DNA from: Streptomyces sp. R28
Lineage (GTDB): Bacteria; Actinomycetota; Actinomycetes; Streptomycetales; Streptomycetaceae
Length of the DNA: 64,000 nucleotides
Direction of reading: 5' to 3'
NCBI RefSeq assembly: GCF_041052385.1
Contig: NZ_CP163439.1
Span: forward strand, 1,725,001 to 1,789,000
The notes beneath the pieces are model-generated. The model saw only the letters and a program-made list of their open reading frames with translations, did no database searches and was not told the DNA's origin. Shown piece by piece: positions 62,616 through 64,000 of the stretch. The stretch's first letter is position 1. Each line of letters begins with the position of its first letter. Made by a program: the position numbers and the translations under genes.

Positions 62616-63866
62616 ATGCACACCCCGCTCCCCTCCCGCGCTCGCGGCCGCGCACTGCTGGCCGCCGCGTGTTCCGCCGCCCTCGGTGCCGCCCTGCTGG
62701 CCGGCGCCGGCCAGCCCACCGCCGACCAGAACGGCCCGGACCAGGACGGCGACCGCAAGGCGGCCGGCTCGAAGGTCGTCGGCTACTTCACCGACTGGGG
62801 CATCTACGACCGCCAGTACTTCGTCAAGAACATCGAGACGTCCGGCTCGGCGAAGAAGCTCACACACATCAACTACGCGTTCGGCAACGTCGTCGACGGC
62901 AAGTGCGCCATCGGCGACACCTGGGCGGACACCGACAAGCCGTTCACCGCCGAGGAGTCCGTGGACGGCACCGCGGACACCGCCGACCAGCCACTGAGCG
63001 GCAACTTCAACCAGCTGCGCAAGCTGAAGAAGCTCCACCCGAACCTCAAGGTCGTCTGGTCGTTCGGCGGCTGGAGCTGGTCCGGCGGCTTCGGCGAGGC
63101 GGCCAAGGACCCGGCGGCCTTCGCCCGGTCCTGCTACGACCTGGTCGAGAACTCCAAGTGGGCGGACGTCTTCGACGGTATCGACATCGACTGGGAGTAC
63201 CCGGGCGCCTGCGGCCTGACCTGCGACACCAGCGACCGGGAGGCGTTCCCTGAGCTGATGAAGGCGCTGCGCGCAAAGTTCGGCAAGCGGAACGTGGTCA
63301 CCGCGGCGATCACGGCCGACGCGAGCGAGGGCGGCCGGATCGACGCGGCCGACTACGCGGGCGCGGCCAGGTACGTCGACTGGTACAACCCGATGACGTA
63401 CGACTACTTCGGCGCCTGGGCCGCCACCGGCCCCACCGCACCGCACTCGGCGCTGCACTCCTACCCGGGCATCCCCGAGGAGGGCTACGACACGGCCGCG
63501 ACCATCGCCAAGCTCAGGGGCCTGGGCATCCCGTCCTCGAAGCTGCTGCTCGGCATCGGCTTCTACGGCCGCGGCTGGACCGGCGTCACCCAGGCGGCAC
63601 CCGGCGGCACGGCCACCGGTCCGGCGAAGGGCACCTACGAGGACGGCTTCGAGGACTACAAGGTGCTCAAGCGGACCTGCCCGGCGACCGGCACGGTGGG
63701 CGGCACCGCGTATGCCAAGTGCGGGGACGACTGGTGGAGTTACGACACCCCGGCGACCATCGCGACCAAGATGAAGTACAAGGACCGGCAGGGGCTGGGC
63801 GGGACCTTCTTCTGGGAGCTGAGCGGGGACACCGCGAACGGTGAGCTGATCAAGTCCATCAAGTAG
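62616..63866 (+). CDS. Secreted GH18 chitinase
   Basis: A 416-residue family-18 chitinase that cuts chitin to chito-oligosaccharides outside the cell. It has a signal peptide with twin Arg-rich start (RARGRALLAAACSAALGAAL) and a likely cleavage near AGAGQP. The catalytic barrel carries VVWSFGGWSWSGGF and the DxxDxDxE motif FDGIDIDWEYPG with the catalytic Glu; YNPMTYDYFGAW lines the cleft. No chitin-binding module is attached. DasR-like boxes upstream and a hairpin after the stop make it a single regulated unit. Confidence 0.96.
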   Translation: MHTPLPSRARGRALLAAACSAALGAALLAGAGQPTADQNGPDQDGDRKAAGSKVVGYFTDWGIYDRQYFVKNIETSGSAKKLTHINYAFGNVVDGKCAIGDTWADTDKPFTAEESVDGTADTADQPLSGNFNQLRKLKKLHPNLKVVWSFGGWSWSGGFGEAAKDPAAFARSCYDLVENSKWADVFDGIDIDWEYPGACGLTCDTSDREAFPELMKALRAKFGKRNVVTAAITADASEGGRIDAADYAGAARYVDWYNPMTYDYFGAWAATGPTAPHSALHSYPGIPEEGYDTAATIAKLRGLGIPSSKLLLGIGFYGRGWTGVTQAAPGGTATGPAKGTYEDGFEDYKVLKRTCPATGTVGGTAYAKCGDDWWSYDTPATIATKMKYKDRQGLGGTFFWELSGDTANGELIKSIK

Positions 63867-63884
63867 CGGGGCCCACGGGGGCTT

Positions 63885-63912
63885 GGGGCGGAGGACCACG
63901 AGCCTCCGCCCC
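63885..63912. terminator. Hairpin after the chitinase gene
   Basis: GGGGCGGAGG (63885-63894) pairs perfectly with CCTCCGCCCC (63903-63912) around an eight-base loop and is followed by TT. It lies between convergent genes. Confidence 0.85.
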
Positions 63913-63920
63913 TTGCCGCG

Positions 63921-64000
63921 TCAGTCCTCCCGGCGCGCGGGCTCCGGGGCCGGGTAGGAGGGGTCCGTCTCCTCGATGGCGCGCATGGTGCCGCCCAGCG
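63921..64000 (-). CDS. 3' end of a gene running off the window
   Basis: The last 25 codons before a TGA at 63921-63923, ending LGGTMRAIEETDPSYPAPEP and ARRED. The hydrophilic acidic tail resembles the C terminus of a transporter or cytosolic enzyme, but nothing can be assigned. The downstream hairpin and good codon use support it. Confidence 0.6.
   Translation of the reverse strand, partial: LGGTMRAIEETDPSYPAPEPARRED

Noticed and set aside
1..64000. CRISPR arrays, transposases, integrases or phage genes
   Set aside because: None seen: repeats are short tandem arrays without spacers and no recombinase motif was recognised.

Overview
This window is high-GC actinobacterial DNA and almost certainly a Streptomyces chromosome. 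The evidence is strong G/C preference at third codon positions, GTG starts, many ATGA/GTGA stop-start overlaps, an RbpA gene with a sigma-R-type promoter, a SmeA/SffA sporulation pair, a conservon (CvnA-D), and a chitinase preceded by DasR-like boxes. The order ptsI ... GGDEF protein ... smeA-sffA ... rbpA ... chitinase resembles, from memory only, the SCO1391-SCO1429 part of S. coelicolor. I saw no tRNA, rRNA, CRISPR array, insertion sequence or phage module.

Layout. 0-12 kb: the 3' end of ptsI, an unknown protein, acetoacetyl-CoA synthetase, a GH31 glycosidase, a NUDIX enzyme, a secreted VanX-type dipeptidase, a DUF35/thiolase pair and an EAL-CBS-GGDEF protein. 12-23.5 kb: glpF-glpK, then a conservon on the minus strand in which a 1209-residue ATP-dependent 5-oxoprolinase/hydantoinase gene lies between cvnC and cvnD. 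24-27.3 kb: a sarcosine-oxidase-type flavoenzyme and an amino-acid permease broken by one missing base. 27.3-34.7 kb: a three-gene Muk/Mks/Wadjet-like SMC system (kleisin-like, MukE-like, 1557-residue ATPase). No JetD-type nuclease gene is present; only a 47-codon open frame overlaps the ATPase stop where such a gene would be expected. 34.9-40.1 kb: a FadR-type regulator divergent from an MFS transporter, a DUF1445 protein and pxpABC, the bacterial 5-oxoprolinase. 40.1-45.9 kb: an SGNH hydrolase coupled to two GT4 glycosyltransferases, a HEAT-like protein and an ankyrin protein. 46-55 kb: smeA-sffA, a divergent MocR regulator and YczE-like membrane protein, a glycerophosphodiesterase, a UMF1-type transporter, rbpA, fxsA and a polyprenol-phosphate mannose synthase. 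55-64 kb: an amidohydrolase, an Lrp/AsnC regulator, a phosphotransferase with a hypothetical partner, an acyl-CoA dehydrogenase, a GH18 chitinase and the end of another gene.

How the parts connect. Two unrelated 5-oxoproline-opening systems (OPLAH-type and PxpABC) lie about 19 kb apart. One is embedded in a signalling conservon and the other has its own regulator with a near-perfect palindromic operator. Carbon uptake links ptsI, glpFK and the chitinase with its DasR-like sites. The SMC-like module is the best candidate for a poorly described system: its ATPase has a canonical Walker A and SGGQ signature but an Asn where the Walker B Glu is normally found, and the nuclease partner is absent.
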